From NCBI GenBank assembly GCA_020137815.1, contig CM035359.1:4436032-4500031 (forward strand): a stretch of 64,000 nucleotides of DNA, in the 5' to 3' direction. The position numbers and the translations under genes were made by a program. The notes beneath the pieces were generated by a model. That model was not told the origin of the DNA, did no database searches, and saw only the letters and a list, made by a program, of their open reading frames with translations. Positions 59,050 through 64,000 of the stretch are shown here, in pieces. The stretch comes from Hormiphora californensis. Lineage: Eukaryota; Ctenophora; Tentaculata; Cydippida; Pleurobrachiidae. Each line of letters starts with the position of its first letter. The stretch's first letter is position 1.

Positions 59050-60440
59050 ATCATAACCTGAAATAAATAATTTTCATTACTTTCACAAAGGCTCAAAGTT
59101 TGAATATCAAATTTGTGTAGGCGCAAATTGGTGCAGGGGCAAAAGTTTTAATTGATTATTATTAATTAATTAATTAGAAAATCAAAAATCCGGCTCCGTT
59201 ATGACTCGTATTTATACTACTAGAACATACATACAAAGTTTCATTTCGAAATTTCAAACGGTGTGGCCACAGTTTGAATATCAAAGTTGCAAAAATTGTG
59301 CAGGGGCAAACAAAATTGTGCAGGGGCAAAAGTTTTAATTACTTATAATTAATTAATTAATTAAAAAATCAGAAATCCGGCTCTTTTATGACTCGTAGTT
59401 ATACCACTAGAACATGCATGCAAAGTCTCATTTCGAAATATCAAACGGTGTGGCCACAGTTCGAATATCAAATTTACCGAAAATGTGCAGGGGCAACATT
59501 TGCCGCAAATGTACAGGGGCAAAATGTGCAGGGGCAAAATTTTAATTGCTTATAATTAATTGGATAATTAATTTTGACTATTCCCACTTTTTGTCGATCT
59601 TTCTATATGGATGAACTACATTACTACAAAATCTTAGGTCGTTATTTATAGCAGAACAGAAAATATACCATTTTTAGTTGCCTTGTTCAGGAAATGTGCA
59701 GGGGGTCGAAATCAGCGGTGCAGGGGAAAGATGGTGCAGGGGCAAAATTTTAATTACTTATAATTAATTAGTTAAATTAAAAATAAGAAATCCAGCCTTT
59801 TTATGACTCGTAGTTATACTACTAGAACATGCATACAAAGTTTCATTTCGAAAAAACAAACGGTTTGGCCACAGTTTGAATATCAAAATTGCAAAAAATG
59901 TGCAGGGGTATTTGCCCCTGTACATTTTCAAAAAAAGTGCAGGGGGCCCTAAAAAAGTCCATTTTTGCATGCCTATAACTAATTAATTAATTAATTTTCA
60001 ATACTCCCACTTTTCGAATATCATTTTTTATGATTGAAGAACATTCCTACAAAGTTTCAAGTCGATATTTCAAGCAGAACGGAAGATAAACCGTGTGCAG
60101 GGGCACGCGTGCAGGGGCAAAAAATCAAAATGTACAGGGGCAATGTGCAGGGGCAAATTTTGATAGCTTATAATTAATTAATTAATTAAAAAATCAAAAA
60201 TCCGGCCACGTTATGACACGTAGTTATACTACTAGAACATGCCTACAAAATTTCAGGTCGATATCTCAAACGATGTGGCCGCAATCGCTGCCTGAAATTT
60301 GCCCCCCCCCCCCCGAAAATCTTCTATTCTTCTGCTATATAGGGCCGTCACTTTTTGGATTTGGTGCAGGGGCAAAAATTTTTTTTTTCGTTTTTTCTGT
60401 TTTCTTCGGGTCGGAGGTGCCTGCCGGCACCTAAATAGTT
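59050..60440. repeat. About 205-bp satellite-like array, six units of two alternating subtypes
   Basis: The landmark ATTAATTAATTA followed by AATCAAAAATCCGGC (type A: 59165, 59366, 59780, 60188) or by CTATTCCCACTTTT-like sequence (type B: 59575, 59996) recurs every 192-216 bp. Each unit has GTGCAGGGGCAAA words, GGTGTGGCCACAGTTTGAAT and ACTAGAACATGC. No coding potential. It occupies the middle of an intron of the minus-strand gene. Confidence 0.85.
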
Positions 60441-60481
60441 GTTGTGAGCAGGATTGATTGATTGAGGTATGAATTACATAC

Positions 60482-63511
<3,030 letters not shown>

Positions 63512-63519
63512 CTGCAAAA

Positions 63520-64000
63520 GATTTAAGGGGAGAGAAAGAAATATTGTTACATTAACTAAGGGGAGAGAAAGAAAGATTGTTACATTAACTAATAACTAAG
63601 GGGAGAGAAAGAAAGACTGGTATTTTAACTAATGGGAGATAAATAGAGTAATTCGGTCTAGGAACAGTGGCGTAGCCAGGGTATGTGCAAACGTGCATTG
63701 CACTACCTGAGCGCTCCCAACTGCACTACCTCAAATTTTCCTGATTTGCACTACCACGCCTAAACTTTTATCGAAATTGCACTACTTCGGAGTTCGGTAG
63801 GACATAAACTTGAAATTAGCGTTTGAGATGTAATGTACGACACTGAATCCCAAACAAATAGAGATAAAGCACAAAGAACGAGAAAAAGAGAGGGGTTCAG
63901 GTGACAAGTTTATAGAGAGCAATCGCCAGTACTATGCGTTCCATGCCTCGATGGGATAACAGCACAACACCCAATTGCTAGGATTGTGCTATCCATGGTA
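63520..64000. other. Three GGGGAGAGAAAGAAA repeats, then no gene seen
   Basis: AAGGGGAGAGAAAGAAA with TTGTTACATTAACT repeats three times (63522-63630). After that, GTGGCGTAGCCAGGGTATG (63669) followed by TGCACTACCT words may begin another repeat. Upstream exons of the minus gene are not recognisable here. Confidence 0.5.

Overview
This 64 kb window is animal nuclear DNA. Its genes have many short introns (about 70-350 bp, GT-AG). The recognisable proteins are metazoan or broadly eukaryotic: an SDR dehydrogenase, two BTB-like paralogues, BAP18 (chromatin reader subunit), SS18 (SWI/SNF subunit), SRP54, and a secreted CCP/sushi protein. Telomere-like TTAGGG tracts are also present. Six of six ordinary plus-strand genes between 5.5 and 18.5 kb have a 3' splice-acceptor-like AG only 1-12 nt before the start codon. 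This fits spliced-leader trans-splicing. Together with the small introns and nested genes it suggests an early-branching animal such as a ctenophore, hydrozoan or sponge. The lineage is an inference and is not proven.

Layout. 0-5.5 kb: no convincing gene; palindromic mini-elements, telomere-like tracts and a 619-bp tandem duplication. 5.6-22.4 kb: gene-rich plus-strand block (SDR, BTB copy 1, BTB copy 2, BAP18, SS18, SRP54). The SDR and BTB copy 2 open frames are each interrupted by a terminal-inverted-repeat element with a perfect 8-bp target duplication, and both BTB copies carry further lesions. 22.9-31.6 kb: a three-level nested mini-element, then a large non-LTR retrotransposon (ORF1 with an SGNH esterase; ORF2 endonuclease plus reverse transcriptase) and a second ORF1-like gene, each lying between (AC)n tracts. 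31.7-43.3 kb: a repeat sea with giant palindromes, nested foldback elements and one secreted-protein gene, bracketed by two related TTGG...CCAA elements whose outer flanks share the same 9 bp. 43.4-63.5 kb: one long minus-strand coiled-coil / proline-rich gene with at least 17 exons. Inside its introns lie a tandemly duplicated 4.7 kb segment carrying secreted-protein genes on both strands, minisatellites and many MITEs.

Mobile DNA dominates. Several MITE families are defined here by exact target duplications. A 109-bp family has at least seven copies, 8-bp duplications and an empty site in a paralogous segment. TTGG...CCAA elements have 9-bp duplications, and AAAGTC...GACTTT elements lie in TA. 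One can reconstruct which element landed in which. The duplicated segment at 45.6-54.6 kb provides natural pre-insertion controls.

All exon boundaries were derived by eye from splice consensus and reading-phase continuity. SRP54 (507 codons), SS18 (367 codons) and the two duplicated secreted genes close perfectly in phase. No database search was possible.
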